From Agelaius tricolor (taxonomy: Eukaryota; Chordata; Aves; Passeriformes; Icteridae), in contig JALJCS010000002.1 of the NCBI GenBank assembly GCA_023055355.1, forward strand, positions 84,779,001 to 84,843,000: a DNA stretch of 64,000 nt, in the 5' to 3' direction. A program made the position numbers and the translations under genes. The notes below the pieces were generated by a model, which had not been told where the DNA came from, did not search any database, and was given only the letters and a program-made list of their open reading frames with translations. Shown piece after piece: positions 1 through 13,480 of the stretch; the first letter of the stretch is position 1, and every line of letters begins with the position of its first letter.

Positions 1-3000
1 TGGAATAAAGAGTTTTTTTCCATGGAAAAAAACCAAATACAACTGGTTGGTGATGAGTGGGCTACTGGTTCTTCCCACCTTTTGAAACTTCATGTTATCC
101 ATAAGTGTTTACAAGAACATCAAACAATGAGGTGTTAATTTTATTCTGTGAATGAAAACTACTCTAATGAAGTGAAGGTGAAAGGAAAAGAAATGGTTTT
201 GAAAAATCTTTGATGTCAATTCTGGAAACAAGGTGTTGCTGAAGATGGGTTGAGGATTCTGCTTGGGAAGAAGAATGAGGGGGGCTGTTAAGAAGTTTGG
301 GAGAGCTGAGCCAGCTCTGCTTGGTCAGCAGGGACCCAGGGAGGGGTCAGGGCTGGCAAGGGTCACCAGACTGAACAAAGGACAGTGCCAGCCCATCTTG
401 TCCCACACCCGAATCCCACCACTCCTCCTCAATGACTGACTCCAACAGCACTGGAGTTAAAAAGAGCTTTACTTCCCTGTTCTCAATTATATTAACTGTC
501 AAGGATACAAATGCTTCCTGAGAAAGTAAAAAAAAAAAATTAAATACAAGCCTCTCACCACCCCTTGATTTATTGAGCTGGAGGACCATGGCCATCACCA
601 ATGCGTTCAGCTGTTCTTCCAGGAACACCCACAGTGCAAAGGGCTCATCTCAGCTTTCAGCAGGCTGTTGTAGGGCTGATTCCCACAGCAGAACTGCACT
701 GATGCTCCTGCCTCCAAAGGTCTGGGATCAGCTGGCTACACAAACTGGCAGAGGGAACCATTTTATACCACTGCAGTGGTTTGAAAACATCCAAATGTAA
801 CAAGGGATGGTAATTTGGATTTGTTTCTTTTATCCAATATCAGCTGCAGTGAATAAGACTCATCTATGCTTTATATAAATTACAGTTTGATGAGTAGTTC
901 ACTCACAGCCAGAGCAGGCAGCCAAGATGTGCACTCTGCACACAGGGATGGGCCCCACAAGCAGCATTAATGTGTGTGCAAGTCCTGGTACTGGCTATGC
1001 ACCTGAGCAATCAAAGTCTAGAACAAGGTTATTGCACTGGGCAATGCCACAGTCACACAACACCTGTTTCACCTTCCAAATTAATTTAAGGTTTATCTTT
1101 TCAAAACCTGCTCCATAAGTGACCAGTTGCCTACTGACTGAAGGAACCATGAGCCAGGCAGACAGATGCAGTGGAGATGATAACTTCTTTTTCAGTGCTG
1201 CCAAGCCCCAGATGTGGTGGCAAAAAGAGCATCTGGCAGAGAAGTGTGTCAGGAACACACCAAATGCACTGTCCATCTCCACTCATAAGCAGGTCTCTGG
1301 AAGAAAATCAGGACATCCTCCAGCAGCTGTGATTTCCCAAATAGAAATACTGAGACCACACTAGCAAACCTTTTACCAAACCATCAATATGTTGGGTGGG
1401 TAACATGGGCTCCATTCACTGCCCTGCAGCTCTGCAAGTCAAACTGCTGTGCCTTGGGCTCTCAGTTTATAAAATGAGGCCGTGAATCATCTGCTCCTCT
1501 GACATACTATAATAATTCATCCAGTAAGGCAAACAATGCCTGGGAACAGTGTAAAGTAATACTTGGAAACCGGAGATGAGAGCTGTATTCATCAGAATTC
1601 CCACTCAGAGAAAGTGGCTTAACAAAATGCTCCTGTCAAATTTGATTAGAAAGTGGGTGATAGCATCAGCCTTACTTCTCATAAGTAAAAGGCAATTCTG
1701 CAAGGCAAAACGTGCCTTCACTCTCACCTTCCCTGCTTTTCCCTTTCCAGCCTAAGCCTGTAAAAGACCACAAAGTTTTTTCATGTGAGATAATTAAACA
1801 AAAATCTGTGGACCACAACACTACAATGAGTCTACTCTAAAGGGCATAAATGGATTTCTTTTGATGCTTGATTGTCATTCAACATCACAGAGAGACAACA
1901 GGGAGAGATTGTAGGAAAGAGACTCAATTGTTTTGTGGGAGTCATTATGTTTGTATTTAATCATGATCATATATCAAGGAAATGATTATTTGCTGAAATG
2001 TGCAGCTGTACAACTGCATAGCCTCTATATACTCCAAACAACTGGCTACAATCAACCTCTTATCTTCCTCTTCTCACTTCACTCGTGAGCAATTCCAGCA
2101 GCCTCAGAAGATTCTGCCTTTCAGGAAGTGCCTTTGAGGTTCCAACTTACTAATGAGCTCACCTTTATCTTCAAGGCCATAGTCCAAATGTGTCAGCTAC
2201 TTCCCTCTTTCCCAAAAGGGAGAGAATAATGAAAAATGGCTGTAATATTTTTGTAATTTCCAAGTTATCAGAAGAGGCTTCCATTTCTGAGTAAAGATTA
2301 AAGCAGAAGCAGAATGGAGGCTGGATTATTAAATGCAGTTCTGAACATGGAGGCTATGACAAATGACTAACAGTAGGACATTTTAAGCTAATAGCCATTT
2401 ACCCAACCCTCATCCAAACTCACGCTGCTAGAAGAGCAAGCAGTTTCTACCACTGATTACATGGGGCACAGACCTTGATCTTGCTGAACTTTTTATACAG
2501 ATGCTTCCATGAAACTCAAGGATGATGGGATCAATTCCAGGGTGTTACAGCAAACAGAGAAAAAAGGACAGCTTTTGCTTAAAACTGACAAGCACAGGTA
2601 TTACTACTGGGATAGAAAGCTGAAAGTGGAGCTATGGCAGCTCTCTGTGTTCAGGATGTCAACAGTCTCCAGGTAAGGCTTGCAAGTTGGAAAAACACAT
2701 CAAAAACTGCAGACAGACAGATGTTGTTCAGCATCCACAAGGCAGGAAAATAAAACAGGACACCCTTATTCCTACAGCTGTGAGCCTTTCTGAGCAGCCC
2801 TTGGTAAAGTCTCTCAAAGCTGCTGCTCAAAGTGAGAAAAAAAATTCCTAATGCTTTTAAAAAAAAATTTAATTTAGATATCTCTCAGTGAAGACTGGAT
2901 CAACAAATGCAGATTCAAGGTCAAACTCACCTATGAATTTTAGATTACCAAATTTAATAAAACAGCTCTGGCAGGCCACTGTCATATACTGCACCTCTGC

Positions 3001-6000
3001 AGTTGTCATTGCAAAGGAACAGATTGCTTGCAATGTTTGGTCAAGTGCCCTTTTGGGCAAATTACTTGGAAAACATATTTACAGAGGACTGCTATGAAGT
3101 TCTCCGTCACATTTGCCAGAGCCCCACACAGTCCAGCTGAGAGGAAAATGCAGGAGGGAATGGCTTATTTTCTCATTTGCAGAAGAAACTAGCATTTGTT
3201 CATGGATGGGACTAGCAGGATCTCAAAGTGCATTGTCATTGACCTTAGATGACAAAGGAGTTGAGAAGAGTGGCAGTGGCAGCTAGTTAAAGCAGCAAAG
3301 AAGCCAAAGGAACAGAAAACCTGAGCCACCCCTAGCCCACAGCCTGCCCTGGTGACCACCAGCTTCCAGAATTCCTTGTAACAGGCTATGACCAGGCTGT
3401 GACCATGTTCCAGTCACTTTGTTAAAGAATATGCAAGAAAGCTCTTGTGACTTCTTCTGAGCTTGCTTATTCCTTCAGTGAGCAACATTTTTGCTTACTT
3501 TAGCTGTTCCAGCTTAGCACTGGGCAAAATCCTCACCCCATGGGAGCCAGCACAAGCCCTGCCATTACAGAAGCAGGGTCAGAAGTTCACCCATGCACAC
3601 AGAGGTCAGTGCACAGTCCATCCAGCACATAAACATGGTCATGAACCAGCCCTGCTATAATTTCTGGACACTTTGGCATTAGTCAGCCTTCAGTGCATGC
3701 AAAGCTCACCCGTGGCCCTCTGCTTTGAAAGAGGATGTCACACACAAAGGTGGACAGAAGTGCTTTGGCAAGGTTTAAGTTATCATAGGATGCATCAGTT
3801 CAATTTCTGAGAAAGTAAGTCTGTCATTGATTCACTAACTTGTAAGGAGACACAAAATGCATCACTGAACCATGACATCCTGTCAGAGAGCAGAAGTCCA
3901 GGCAGAAGTGTTTCCCAGGAACAAAATGCTCAAGTTTGAGGTGTTTGTGTCAGGAGTGCAGGCTGGCTTGCTCCCTCCTCCATTCCCTTTCACAAATGGT
4001 GTTGCCACACAGACAGAATTTTGCTTCTGGTGATTTCTTGCAAGAATTAATATCCATCCCTCCTAACACGTGCCTGTTGTTCATTTCTATGAACCTAGAA
4101 TTCTGCATCAACTTTTTAATACCACAAAACCAAGCTGCGATTAAAACCAGATTTGTTTAAAAGAGCAAATGCCACAACAGTGTTTTCCATTATTTACATT
4201 TTTTTCTTTAGAACACAAATAGTTTCAGTACTGAAAACATACAGGGTCTGCTAAACATCTGTACTCACAATCAAGCTGTCCACTAATATTGCCCATACCT
4301 TTTCCCCATTTGTTTTCAGATTTACAGAGAGATGTATTTCCAGGAACAGTCTATGCATAGCTCAGTAAACCTTACAGTCTTAATCTGAGCAGATGCAACT
4401 GCTTTGCTCCAGCTGCTACACCCATCAATGGCTCAAGGAAAGCAGGTGACAAGAGTCACCAAGCTGGTGTTCTCAGTGAAAACCAGAACAGGCTAAGAAA
4501 AAGAACTCTGTAAGGAAAACAACTGCTGAAGCTGAAGAACACAAGCCAAGCCTGTGTGCTAATGTGGAGTAACCCCTCACCTGTGCAGAACCCCAAGGCT
4601 GAGCTGCCAGCCAAAGGGCAGGGAAAGGCAGCTCCAGCAGCCAGGAACACTCTGCACTGAGGACCACACTGCACTGCATGCTCCAGATGGTGCAAAGATG
4701 GAGATCTGGCTCAGGCTATTTAGAGAGCCAGACCCATTGATCTCCATACCTCCAAGAATCTGGCTCTAAATGAACACTTAATGTCAGCCCAATGTGTGAA
4801 GAAGGCAGGAACTCAAGATACTTCTGCTCTTTTGAAGTTCAGCTCTTCATTGTGCCTGGGCCCAGCGATGAACTGCGATGCAATCTGATTAGATTAGAGC
4901 AATATTCAGTGAGGGGAAGGGATAATACACTTACAGCAAATGGCTTGGAACACCAACTGCAATTCCACTGCACACATGGCAAAACACACACTGCTTATTT
5001 TGAACTGACAACTCCCACAGAGGCTCTAAAAAGCCTACAAGGTCTTTCTCCCCTTTATGTTTAGTTACTGGCCTCACAAACACCTCTGGCCTCAAAAGCC
5101 CCTTAACTCAGGTCTCCCAATCACCTGTGCTGCTGATCCCAATCCAGCAAGGATTTCAGCTACCACCAAATGGCTGCTGCCTCTGAAGCACAAGATCAAG
5201 CACCGCCAGGACAAGCAGGTGCAAAAAGCAGAAGAAAAGTTTATTTTTAAATCCAAGTCAGCAGATCTAACAGCAAGCAGATCTGCAAAATAAGGCAGTG
5301 CTATTTTTACATGCTGTCACTTCTTCCAGCAGAGCACACTTCCTTAGTGAACTGAGGAAAAGATCATGAGGGTACAAAGGGAGGTAAAAATCATTCAAAC
5401 CACCTTAAGAAATTATCAGTACAAGACATTTTGGACAATGTCTATTATTTTTCAGTTATTTATAGAGAGATAAATCATCATCAACCCATCAAAAGGCTCA
5501 ATGCACACTTAAGCATTGAGTGCAACATCTCAGGCCCTGGGTGCAAGGGAAATCTCTGTCCCTGCCCCAGGTATTCAGGGACATGGTTTCCTTTGCTGGG
5601 GCAATCTCGTGCTTTTGCTCAGGGTTAATAATCTCTAACTGCAGCTCATCCATACATGGGGTATGGTGGTGCTTCAAAAGGCCATACATTCTCTTTCTGG
5701 TACTTTCTCAAGGCAGCTGCTCTGTGTGTTCCAAAGACCATTTAAAAATCATCTCAAATATATATTGAAATACCCATTATTCAACTTCAACCCCACTGAT
5801 TTATTTACTATGACTCCGAGCTCATTTCAACATGGCTTGGTAGAAGAGATTAAAACCACACTGACTTTGCAGATTTCTCCTCTAAACGCCTGGAGACTCT
5901 GCAGCAGGCACGTGGAGAACCTGCACACCTCTTTAATCAAGTGGCAGATAGCAAGAGGGTAGCAGGAACCCAGGGGACTGGTGTTTAGTTATCCAGATTG

Positions 6001-7533
6001 CCTCAAAGTTCCTGTTGCCTGGTATAAAGACAGTTGTGCTGTTTATCAGGTCAGCTCTCAAACAGTTAACCAGTTTTGTCCTCACTGATAGGCTGCTTTT
6101 ATTTTAAATTTGGCTGCATCTCACTTCAGTTTCCTCAGCCTTACTAAAATGTAATGAATTTTCACAAAGGCAAAGGAGAATGTCACTGCATGGGTTTGAC
6201 ACCAGCTGGCTGCCTGAGCCTGCAGTACAAAGGAATTTGATACACAACAGTGAACCCAGCTTAAAAAAAAGATATATTCCACCTGTTACAGAAAGTGAAA
6301 TGAGGACAGCCATCCCCAGGCAGAGAAACTGGAGGTCTTTCTGCTTTTGGCCTGAAACTCAGTAAACACATGTTCTTAAAAACACAGCAAATTCTGAACT
6401 TTTGAATTTAGAAAAAGTACATTTCCTCCTTGTAAGCAGCGAGTGAAGTTCACAGAAGGCTGCATGCAGAGGTGAGACATCTTACAAGCACAGGGCTGGG
6501 CTCACCAGATCTTTGGCTGCTTTGAATGCACAGATTCACATGCTCTGCAGGCAAACTCCTGTTTATCCCGTGAATCCTTCCAAATAATCTGTGCTGTCAG
6601 GCTGCCTTTAAAGTGTGCCTGTTTAAACCATGAAGAGTGCAGCAGGAGAAAAGCTTTGATTCTCTGAGCCACAAAAAGGCACATCTTGCCGAAAAGCTGA
6701 AATGAAGCTGCCCTGCTGTACAGCATGACCAGCACAGCGTAGAGCAGACACTCAGCAGCACTGACTGGCACACCAACACCAGGGATGTGCTTATCCCTTG
6801 CTGTGAGGGCACAATAACTGCATTGCCTCTGGCAAACAAGCTCTGCTGAACTGCAGTGAACACACCTCGACCCCTGGAACAGCAGATGCACCTGACCTGG
6901 CTGGACTTGCCTGCTGTGACCCACACACCAAGTCTGTAAGACCTGGGCAGGAAGGCCAAGCTTTGAAATGTCACTCCATCACCCTTAGTAGTGAGGACAA
7001 CTGCTTCAGAAAGCCAGGACCTGAATCAATGAGAAAGACTAGAAATCAAAAGGCAGAAAAAAAGCAAAGATTAATTAAGAACAGGGCTTTACAAATCTTC
7101 AAATTTAAACCTTGAAAGAGGAGCAGAAGCTATCCTTGTCCATGGCTTTATCCACTCTCTCACTGCAATGCAGATCACCTTTAGAACCCCCTCTCACTGA
7201 AGGGCCCCTGGGAAGAGGAGCAGGAGGGTATTCACACCTTACACAAACATTTAGAGCACTATTACTATTCTAGCCAAGTCCTGCTCATCTCACAGTCCTT
7301 GATGCTCAGACCAGCTGGGGCTGGGCAGCTTTAAACAAGGCTGCAATCCACATCCAGAGTGCTGCTAAGGCTTTAGCAGTAGCATGTAAACCTAAATTAA
7401 CACTCTTCCTAGGGGATGCCCCTCTCTCCAGAGGGGGGAGTCCCTGCTCCCCTCCAAACACTGAGGTAACACTTTTGGTTGTTAGTCCTTCCTTTCAGTA
7501 TCTCACTCAGCAAAAACCAGAGAGACAAGACTG
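1..7533. other. Noncoding single-copy DNA, no gene recognised
   Basis: I see no recognisable exon, repeat family or RNA gene here. Several short frames are open, the longest being the minus-strand frame at 6502-6924 (140 codons). A second minus-strand frame at 6597-6974 overlaps it and neither has a family motif, so both look like chance openings. The first 340 bases are strongly G-rich on the + strand. From about 345 the + strand becomes C-rich, as in most of the window. Intronic or intergenic sequence is the likeliest identity. Confidence 0.6.
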
Positions 7534-7720
7534 GGAGTGACCTTGGGAGGCTGTCTGATCTGCTCACTGCCCACTAAAAGCAGGACAAACTTCCATCAGG
7601 TTCCTGGGGGCCTGTCCAGTCCAAATTTTGAGTGTCTCTAAGGGTGGAGATTCCTGGGCTTCTTTTCCAGTTGCTGATTAGTGCCACTGTGAAAATTATT
7701 TTCTTAACCTAAAATCCAGA
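7534..7720 (-). mobile_element. CR1 LINE 3' fragment
   Basis: The stretch reads as the reverse complement of a CR1 3' region. In order on the + strand it has a 'gtgaccttgggaggc' block, a 'cctgtccagtccaaatttt' block, a 'gtctctaagggtggagattc' block and a degraded 'actgtgaaaattattttctt' block. These occur in the same order in avian CR1 copies, just inside the 3' end. CR1 is the main LINE of birds and moves by target-primed reverse transcription, leaving 5'-truncated copies. This copy has no open reading frame and diverges a lot, so it is old. The ends are approximate, and I cannot assign a CR1 subfamily by eye. Confidence 0.8.
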
Positions 7721-8013
7721 GTCCACTGTCCCAGCAGCTCAAATGTACAGTTTTCCAAGCAGCCCTGGCACTGCTTTGTCAACACAACACAGCAAATATA
7801 TGTGGAAAATGTTTATTTGTTTTATGCAAGTAAAAGCTTTGACATCAAAGGAATGTGAACACCCACCATAAGTACACAAACCAGCATTGTCACAACCCAG
7901 TCTATGAAAAAATGAAGTCTGTGGCATTTTGAAAATGACACAAAACCAATTAAAGTTTACCTACAAAAAGCAGCCAGCCAATTGCTAACTCGCTTCATTT
8001 CTTCAGGTTTCTC

Positions 8014-8029
8014 AAAAAAAAAAAAAAAA
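8014..8029. repeat. A16 homopolymer
   Basis: Sixteen consecutive A residues. No target-site duplication or polyadenylation signal was noticed beside it, so I call it a simple homopolymer and not a retrocopy tail. Confidence 0.9.
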
Positions 8030-9085
8030 GAACAGTGCTTTACAATTAAGTTGATTTCAACAGAGAAACATTCATCTGGTCATTTGACATCTCTGGTAAT
8101 GCAGGAAATCCATCTAAACCTCACAACTCCTTACATGCTCTGGTGCTCCCTCATTCTTCTAACAGACCTTATCAGCCTGCACCTCCAGAACAGCTGGCTG
8201 TGCCCTACAGCTATTCATTTGGCCATTAAAGACAAGACTAGCTGCCAAATTTGCATGGAGGATTTCTGACCTAGGCTTTAAGCACTGCAATCCACAGGAC
8301 TAGCACATAAATTACAAGTGTAGATAAAGTGCTCAGAAAGGGTCACCTCCTATTCAGAATTTATGAACTGTGTTCCCCCAGAGACTACCCTGATTTAGCA
8401 CCATGTAACCCACATGCCAATATTTCACTGTGATACTGCTACATGAAAGGTTTCCCCTTACTTGCATCCTGCTCAGCCATGTGAAGCAGGATCAATTCTA
8501 CCAGCTCTTCTCCCAAAGACAGTCAGCCTGAGGACAGGTCACTCAGAAATTACACACACAGACGTGCACACAGTCACAGTCTGTCTGAGGAAACCCACTT
8601 TTGTATTACTGTGCTGGACATGCTGAGAGAAGTCTTGGATCACTCAACTCTTGCCATGTGGTCTCAAATACAGTTTGTAATACGAAGAGCCAACAGAGAT
8701 GACGACATTTTAGTCTGCTAACCAAAGTGAGAGCCCCCAGGTTTTGGAAGCTTTCACTCTTGGGCTTTATTCCCAAATCACCAAGTGTAAGCTTGACTCA
8801 AATCCACCTGCTGCTACCAGCGTGGTCAGCTCAGTCCTAGACTGAAAGGCTGAAATCTTGCAAGACAATGGAAAATACAGGCTGGAATATAAGGATGCAG
8901 CTGCTCTGAAAAGGTGTGCAGGGAAAAGGGAGTTACTGAACTGCCTGCCTTCCCCTCATGGCTAGGCAGTAATGCTTTAAGGCACTGACTCATGAGCAGT
9001 GTTTTTCAAGACAATGGTGTGTACCCTACCAGAAGTCCACAGGCTCTGCAAAGCCCAGCTGCAACACAACTGTGTTGAAATCCTT

Positions 9086-9125
9086 GCAACCAAATGCTCC
9101 ACAGAGCAACCAAATGCTCCACAGA
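9086..9125. repeat. 20-bp perfect tandem duplication
   Basis: The unit gcaaccaaatgctccacaga occurs twice in direct succession without mismatch, followed by four more matching bases. Two identical copies suggest a recent replication-slippage duplication. In the minus-strand frame across it the repeat would not preserve phase (20 is not a multiple of 3). Confidence 0.95.
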
Positions 9126-11776
9126 GCAAAGCATTTGTCACTTTGTACCCAGCAACCTCCATGTGAGCTGCTCAACAACACTCCTGTGCCTGTATTTAGC
9201 ATCTGCATTGAGAAGTAATTTATGGTTTTATTTAAGGAGAGCTTCTTGAAGAGGGCAAAGGTGCCTCAAATTGTTTTCCCCAGAGTAAAGTGCATCAGCA
9301 GACAGTTCCTGAGGAGCAGCTAACACCTAGTATTAATAACACAATGCTGTTCTGGTTTCTTGACAGTCTCCTGGGCATTGCAGGGTCAACACAGGCCAAC
9401 ACTTTTGCAAATTTAAAGCTGCAGTTAAAAAGAAAGACACATATACTTTTCATATTATTTATAGACTAGACACAACTTGCTCCAGAAAGATATCAATCTG
9501 TTTCTTCTGCTTGTACAAGTACCCACCAACCAACTTAACCATGCTGGACAGCCAAACACTTGTACTGGTAACTAGTTTTGTTACCACAACATGCCAAAGT
9601 GAAAAGGAACCTTAATAATGTGACAGAAGCAAGATTTAAAATATTTTTTTTTAATGTGCTCGTTTTTCATGTGGCCAACTTCTGCAGTTACACTCTGGTA
9701 AGCGTGTTGTATCATCAGTCTTAATGGAGTTCCAATGCAACAGCAGTTTCTGATTTATTCCTCCCCACCCCACATCCTCTTCAGAGTCCATTTCTATTTC
9801 AAGCATCAGTACCCATTGCCTGCAACATCTGCAGGTTGCCAAGCCAGTTTAGCTATGGAAAAATGGATACAAACTACTTGCCAACAGAAGAAAATACACT
9901 CTGCACTGTAAACTGGCTAGCTTGTGTTTTTTTCCATTTATCTATAAATAGGGCAATGCCAACTGCTAATTAAAACAGACAGGTTCAAATGGTGCAATGC
10001 TGTAATCACAGTATGACATGTGTAAGTCTCTAAACACGAATTAAAAAATGAGGCTAAAAAGCCCTCCAACCCAAATGCTGTAAATGGATAAGCACACACA
10101 GCTTTTTACACTGCATTAAGGAAAACAGAGAGCTGCTGATAGAGGCTTCCCTGCACAGAAGGCACAAGATACGCACCAGGAAGCACAGAAAACACAGACC
10201 ATGAGATCTGCTGTTCCATGGTACTATAGCCACGCTCTCCTCAGGCTCCTGAGGAGCCCTTGGGCTGCTGGAGTGTCTGGAGTGACGTAAGCTGGCAGAA
10301 ACTGCAATGCAGCACTTGCACAGGCCACGAGCATCTCTGGATTCCTCTTCTGCAGCAGCACTGCCACTCATGCTGAGTGAACTCAAGGGCATGGCATCCA
10401 CAGAAATCACTGCCACATTCAATCTGTCCAGCTGCAATCCATTTCAGATACAACTGCTTGCTATAACGCATTAGCCTAGATTTTTTGAACAGTTTGTTTA
10501 AAGTAGGTAAAATAAATGATTCAATTAAAAAGGTAGCCCCCAAAGAACTGGTTTTTGAAACGGGAGTAAGGACGGTATAATTGGGTCTTGATGTAAGGAG
10601 TATTTCTCTGCTTAAGAAAAAAATCTGGCCAAAGTAGTTAGTCTCATTAATCTGGCATTCCCAACAGGATCAAAAGGCTATGAAAGGAATGGCTTGCAGG
10701 TCAGATGATAATAAAAGAAGCAAGAGGTAGCTTAGTTGTCAACCCAGGATAAATCACCAGTACTCACAGGGCATGCATTATTTTCCTGTGTGGAAGATAT
10801 GGCAAAACCCTATGGAAGTAGAGGTGGGAAGCACTAAAAAATCCTGTGGCAGATTCCTGAATTGTAAACATTAGTAAGAACAGAATCACATTGAAGGAGC
10901 TCCAGTAAATCTATTAACAAAGCTTTATACCAGGACTGCTAAAATGCAGGTGAGCTAAGGGGAGATTTAGGCATGAAGCAATTAAAAAATGTATTGAGCT
11001 ACAAAGAAAGACATGGCAAGTTATCTGCCATGTAAACAAAAGTAAACCTAATACTATTTTAAAGCACTTAAGAGTGTGATTTAAGAGAAAACAGATATAA
11101 ATCAGCATCAGCAATTACCCATCCAATGACTGCCCCTTACTAAAGGCAGCTCTTGCAAGTCCAATCAGCAGTCACAATGGGCAGGAAGAGGGAGCAGATC
11201 CCCATGGACACCTTTTTCTACCTATAACCAAATGTGTGAAGACTCTACTTTAAACTTAAAGTGCATGGAGAACATGGTATGATACAGCTTCCTTTGAAGT
11301 TTGACTGCCTTTTGCAAAAGGAAGAATAAACAACATCTACACAAATCAGCTTGCAAAAAAATGGTGAGGAGACTTTTCAGCAGAAGCTGGTTTCCAAGAG
11401 GGCACCCCCTTCCTTCAACCTGTTCCCTGTCTAGAATCATCTCCACAGAGTAACATGGACAGGTGCTCCTCAGCCAAATGTAGCTGTTGACTATTGAAAA
11501 TGTACCTTTGCTTTAAGGTGTTGTTAACAGAGTTGCACTGGACACATTTCCAAAAATTTCAATGCTATCGGGCTTTGTCAGGGTGAAACACTGACCTGTT
11601 TCTAAACTGGGTGTACCTCAAATGCTTGAGGCAGGATAAGCACCTACCTCAGTAATCTCTCTGCCAAGGCACACCTCAAGGAAAAAATATTCTGAGACAA
11701 GCATGCAAAGATGGGAAGTACAATCTGCTCATTTAAAAATACATCCACCATCAATATATTCCGCCATCTGTTAGTG

Positions 11777-11789
11777 AGGTCAAAGGTCA
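11777..11789 (+). promoter_or_regulatory. Perfect DR1 nuclear-receptor motif
   Basis: Two AGGTCA half-sites in direct orientation with a one-base spacer (A). This is the consensus DR1 bound by RXR heterodimers with PPAR, by HNF4 and by COUP-TF. An E-box-like CATCTG lies about 10 bases upstream. The match is exact, but a 13-base motif can occur by chance and nothing in the sequence shows it is bound. Confidence 0.35.
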
Positions 11790-12276
11790 ATCCAAAATCT
11801 GCACAAGCCAGCAGCCCTCACAAGTGAGGGGCCCTTTTCCCTACAGCCAGCAGCACACCTTTGATGGGCTCAGGATTGAAGCCAGCTCTTTGGCCAAAGT
11901 GACATGGGTCACTTTGAGCAGGGCTGGCCAGGGACAGCTTCAGGCACACTGCAAAGCCAGGCACAAACAGGGATCTCTGGATGTACAGTAGGATGCTGCT
12001 ATCCACCCTATTCCTTTAGAAGTTTTGGGCCCTCCTGTCTCTATGTTACATCAATGTCTCCCAACAGCAGTTCTGCAGCCCTGGAAAAGGCCACTAGGGC
12101 ATCCAAGGATCCCTCCTAAAATATGAACCACTACAGATGAGGACAACCACTAGAAAGATGGGCACAGAGACAGAAACCAACACAGAGCATCCCTCAACAC
12201 CTCACCACAAGTGAGACCAAGGTCCATCTTACCTCACTTCACAAGAATGCTTCACGTGGTTGTTGGCCACCAAGGT

Positions 12277-12985
12277 ATCACAAAGTCTCAGGTTGGATAA
12301 AACCTCCAAGATCATAAAGTCCAACTTTTGATAAAACATCAACTTGTCAACTAAACCATAGCACTAAATGGCACATCCAGTCATTTCTTGAACATTTCCA
12401 GGGATGGAAACTCCTCCACCTTCCTGAGCAGCCTGTACCAATGCTTAACCAACCTTTCAGTGAAGAAAATCTTCCTGATATCCAACCTCCCCTGGTAGAG
12501 TTTGAGGTAATTTCCTCTTGTCCTTTCACTTGTTTGCTGGGAGAAGAAACCAAACCCCACCTGGCTACAGCCACCTTTCAGCGACTTGTAGAGAGCTATG
12601 AAGCCTCCCTGAGCCTCCTCTTCTCCAGACTAAACACTCTCAGCTGCTCCTTTTAGGACTTGTGCCCAGCCCATTCCCCAGCTCTGCTGCCTTTCTCTGG
12701 ACATGTTCCAGCACCTCAAAGTTCTCCTTGTAGTGAGGGGCCCAAAATTGGATACAGGACTCAAGGTGTGGCCTCACAAGTGCTGAGTACAAGGGGAAAA
12801 TCACTGCCCTGGTCCATAAACCCCAGGTCTGTTTCTGCTGGGCAGCTTTCCAGCCACTCTTCCCCAAGCCTGTAGGATTGCAGGGAGGTGTTGTGACCAA
12901 AGTACAAACCCAGAACATCACCCTGTTGAACCTCATACCTGGCTTTGGCCCATTGATTCAGCTTGTCCAGATCGTTCTACAACAC
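12277..12985 (-). mobile_element. CR1 LINE, 5'-truncated copy 1
   Basis: Read on the minus strand, this is the last ~700 bp of a CR1 element. The 3' end lies at the left. There the + strand shows 'aatcacagaat'-like 'atcacaaagtctcaggttgg' followed by the 'acctccaagatcat' block. The 'ctcctcttctccagactaaac' block in the middle and the 'attcagcttgtccagatc' block at the right are also typical of avian CR1. The coding end of the element is listed separately. The copy is truncated at its 5' side and carries frameshifts, so it is immobile. The right boundary is approximate. Confidence 0.95.
12640..12936 (-). pseudogene. CR1 ORF2 reverse-transcriptase C-terminal remnant
   Basis: This 98-codon minus-strand frame matches the C-terminal end of the CR1 ORF2 polyprotein, which carries endonuclease and reverse-transcriptase domains. 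Diagnostic pieces are '[20 protein letters not shown]' (residues ~49-68) and '[12 protein letters not shown]' (~75-86). These form the usual segment downstream of the polymerase catalytic core. After 'GNGLG' the frame departs from the expected continuation. The following CR1 block ('VFSLEKRRLRE') lies in another frame near 12600-12650, so a frameshift separates them. The catalytic YADD region is missing through 5' truncation. It is a dead fragment and gives no host gene function. Confidence 0.9.
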
Positions 12986-13480
12986 GAACTTGGCAGCTGA
13001 TAGGAAACATGTTGTCCTGACACCATGCTCTCTCTGGCCCAGTCCAAAGTAAGGCAATGGTCAAGCTTAAAACATTCCATTGGTCTATCAGTTTAGCACA
13101 GCCAACACTTCCAAAAGGAAAATCTTCCAGGCTTAAGTCACACACAGTCTTTAATGCAGCCTCTCAAACAGAGTAATTTATAGCAGGATATGCTTCCTGC
13201 CATAAAACATACATATGCAGAAAATATTATAAACTTCCTTCAAAATCTATATTTAAATTGGAGTGCTAACACTCTGCTGATGTCACTGGTGATATCCACT
13301 GCACTCACTTCTTTTGAAGTGACCTCGAGGTTTAGATGTTTTAGCATGGCTTCCTGTTATTTTATCTATAAGTTTTCCTCCACCACCATCTGAATACTTC
13401 TCCAGGAGAGCCACCAAGGCAGACACCACCTGTCCTGGTGACTCACAGCAGTGAACTGGATGTAAGGAGCACGAATCACT
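12986..13480. other. Noncoding DNA beside CR1 copy 1
   Basis: No gene or known repeat recognised. A few short frames are open on both strands without a motif. Confidence 0.55.

Larger units (their letters stand above)
7721..12276. other. Noncoding DNA between CR1 copies
   Basis: No gene recognised. The stretch contains a 16-base A run at 8014-8029, a 20-bp tandem duplication at 9086-9125 and a perfect DR1 motif at 11777-11789 (listed separately). Open frames such as the 127-codon one on the minus strand at 10054-10437 overlap other open frames and carry no family motif. Confidence 0.6.

Noticed and set aside
12088..12103. CTCF-like 'ccactagggc' core
   Set aside because: The following GGCGC part of the consensus is absent.
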